From Capsulimonas sp. (GTDB lineage: Bacteria; Armatimonadota; Armatimonadia; Armatimonadales; Capsulimonadaceae), in contig JAOQAA010000030.1 of assembly GCA_025963815.1 (NCBI GenBank), forward strand, positions 1-6,369: DNA of 6,369 nucleotides. Reading direction: 5' to 3'. Positions 5,249 to 6,369 of this stretch are shown in pieces; position 1 is the first letter of the stretch, and the number at the start of each line of letters is the position of its first letter. A program made the position numbers and the translations under genes. A model generated the notes under the pieces. It did not search any database, was not told where the DNA came from, and saw only the letters and a list, made by a program, of their open reading frames with translations.

Positions 5249-5731
5249 TTAGTCTTTCCGTGGCGCCTCCGCGCGGTCAGACAAGCGGATCACGACGGCG
5301 GACAGAGAATCTTTGAGATCTTTCGCGGTCGCCACTTTGTCGCCATTTTTCAGCAGCGGCGAGTTCGCGGGAATGAAGTTTGCGGAGGCGAGATGCGCCA
5401 GCGCGACCTTCTGCTCGGCGTTCGCATTGGACGGCAAGGTGAGTTTGCCGGTGCGACTCGTGGGATGCAGCGGCTTGCGGCCAGCTTCGATGTACTTGAC
5501 GAACCGATCCAGCGCCACTGCTAGTTCGTAGCGGGTCACTGGCTTGTTCCCATCGAAGTCGCCCTTGGCGTTCGGCGTCAGGATCTTCTTGGCCGTCACG
5601 CTGTTGACGGAGTTCTCCGCCCAATGGTTATGCGGAACGTCTTTGGGCGCGGCGAATGCAGTCCCTGCAGCGAGGGCGGCGGCGCACACCAGCGCGGCGC
5701 TAAGCCGCGTAAGAGAATTCTTCCGGAACAT
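5249..5731 (-). CDS. Small secreted S-layer-homology (SLH) domain protein
   Basis: A 160-residue protein. Residues 1-27 are a signal peptide (R3, K4, R9, then an Ala/Leu-rich core, cleavage predicted after A-F-A27). Residues 30-82 are one SLH domain: D31-V-P-H-N-H-W-A, then D58-F-D-G-N-K-P-V-T-R-Y-E-L-A to 71. SLH domains bind secondary polymers of the cell wall and anchor exported proteins. Residues about 104-150 keep a faint SLH-like pattern (L-A-S-A-N-F-I-P, then G-D-K-V-A-T-A-K-D-L) but lack the W and T-R-Y-E signatures, so this may be a decayed second copy. One and a half repeats is few: anchoring usually takes three. ATG 5731 is chosen because it begins the signal peptide and follows a GGAGGAG at 7 nt; an in-frame ATG at 5824 would add 31 residues within mreB and spoil the signal peptide. 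Its start overlaps the mreB end by 32 nt, so the two are probably co-transcribed and translationally coupled. The specific function is unknown. Confidence 0.85.
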   Translation of the reverse strand: MFRKNSLTRLSAALVCAAALAAGTAFAAPKDVPHNHWAENSVNSVTAKKILTPNAKGDFDGNKPVTRYELAVALDRFVKYIEAGRKPLHPTSRTGKLTLPSNANAEQKVALAHLASANFIPANSPLLKNGDKVATAKDLKDSLSAVVIRLSDRAEAPRKD

Positions 5732-6369
5732 CTCGGTTCTCCTCCAAGAATTTGCCTGTGCCGATGGCGACACACGACAATGGATCGTTGGCGACACGCG
5801 TAGGGACCTGGGTGGCCTCCGCAATCAGCCGGTCAAGTCCACGCAGCATGGCGGTGCCACCCGTGAGGATAATGCCCCGCTCGATGATGTCGGACGCCAG
5901 TTCCGGCGGTGTGTTCAGCAGGACGCTCTTAACACGGGTGACGATCTGGCTGATCGGTTCGACCATACACTCGCGAATTTCCTGAGAGCTGACCTGGATC
6001 GTCTGAGGGAGACCGCTGATCAAGTCGCGCCCACGCACTTCCATGCCGCTTTCCTGCTCCAGGCCGATGGCGCTTCCGATGGTGATCTTGATTTCCTCGG
6101 CGGTGCGATCCCCGATCGCCAGGTTGTATTGCGTGCGGATGTGGCGGATAATCACTTCATCCAGCTTTGTGCCGCCGATGCGAATGCTGCGCGATAGCAC
6201 AATGCCATCCAGCGAAAGCACGGCGATGTCGGTCGTGCCGCCGCCGATATCGACGACCATATTGCCGCCCGGCTCCTTGATGGGTAGACCGGCGCCGATC
6301 GCCGCCGCTTTGGCTTCTTTGATTGTCCACGCTTCACGTGCGCCCGCCGCCACCGCCGCCTGCTTCACG
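5700..6369 (-). CDS. mreB: MreB-type rod-shape-determining actin homologue (5' part outside window)
   Basis: 222 codons plus one base of an open frame that enters from the right edge. The first full codon (GTG, 6368) is internal, because the text aligns to the middle of MreB. Visible features (fragment numbering): D40-I-G-G-G-T-T-D, the second phosphate-binding loop of the actin fold; R88-T-A-E-E-I-K; M109-E-V-R-G-R-D-L, typical of MreB; T153-P-P-E-L-A; L168-T-G-G-T-A-M-L-R-G-L-D, the adenosine-binding motif; and D195-P-L-S-C-V-A-I-G-T-G near the end. MreB forms ATP-dependent filaments under the inner membrane that guide cell-wall synthesis in rod-shaped cells. Full proteins have about 330-350 residues, so roughly 120 N-terminal residues lie outside, including the first phosphate loop. 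E18-A19-K20 replaces the usual E-P-M before A-A-A-I-G-A-G. Bacteria with several paralogues (MreB, Mbl, MreBH) exist; which one this is cannot be told. No mreC/mreD follows; the SLH gene does, overlapping by 32 nt. Confidence 0.93.
   Translation of the reverse strand, partial: VKQAAVAAGAREAWTIKEAKAAAIGAGLPIKEPGGNMVVDIGGGTTDIAVLSLDGIVLSRSIRIGGTKLDEVIIRHIRTQYNLAIGDRTAEEIKITIGSAIGLEQESGMEVRGRDLISGLPQTIQVSSQEIRECMVEPISQIVTRVKSVLLNTPPELASDIIERGIILTGGTAMLRGLDRLIAEATQVPTRVANDPLSCVAIGTGKFLEENRDVPEEFSYAA
5739..5745 (-). promoter_or_regulatory. Strong ribosome binding site of the SLH gene, inside mreB
   Basis: The complement reads GGAGGAG, 7 nt before ATG 5731. The same bases encode the Glu-Glu pair near the MreB C-terminus. 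This fixes the SLH start. Confidence 0.85.

Noticed and set aside
5732..5824. Longer SLH protein starting at ATG 5824
   Set aside because: The extra 31 residues are an Arg/Ser/Pro-rich shadow of mreB and would bury the signal peptide. The GGAGGAG and signal peptide point to 5731.
5544..6197. Plus-strand open frame (217 codons) opposite mreB and the SLH gene
   Set aside because: It spans two well-recognised minus-strand genes and shows no motif of its own.

Overview
The window comes from a GC-rich (roughly 60% by eye) bacterium and is densely coded. It encodes a TolC-type outer-membrane channel, so the cell should be diderm. It also encodes a small exported S-layer-homology (SLH) protein next to an MreB-type rod-shape protein. 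SLH proteins in a diderm, low-complexity Gly/Ala/Asn-rich extensions and this MreB variant suggest a lineage such as Armatimonadota; Cyanobacteria or Deinococcota relatives are less likely. The taxonomic guess is inference only: no rRNA or other phylogenetic marker is present.

Left part (1-992): a PhzF-family isomerase/epimerase-like gene reads leftward and runs off the window edge, apparently about ten codons before its end. The 140 bp between it and the rightward TetR gene holds back-to-back promoter-like elements and a 19 bp imperfect palindrome, a good candidate for a TetR operator.

Middle (993-5105): three rightward genes form a probable operon: a TetR/AcrR repressor, a TolC-family outer-membrane efflux protein with an unusual ~110-residue Ala/Gly/Asn-rich N-terminal extension, and an EmrA/HlyD-type membrane fusion (periplasmic adaptor) protein with a very long, symmetric coiled-coil hairpin. 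No inner-membrane pump (EmrB/MFS, ABC or RND) lies between or after them; the operon ends in a hairpin cluster with two intrinsic terminators (5117-5229). The adaptor and channel would build the trans-envelope duct, the missing transporter must be encoded elsewhere, and the TetR protein probably represses the operon and perhaps the divergent PhzF-like gene until a ligand appears.

Right part (5249-6369): two leftward genes converge on the efflux operon. An mreB-like gene enters from the right edge and lacks its N-terminal part. Its 3' end overlaps the start of a 160-residue secreted SLH protein by 32 nt, with the downstream Shine-Dalgarno inside the mreB coding sequence. The first terminator has an A-tract on one side and a T-tract on the other, so it can serve both converging transcription units. 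Apart from the 140 bp promoter region and the 143 bp terminator region, no gap exceeds about 55 bp.
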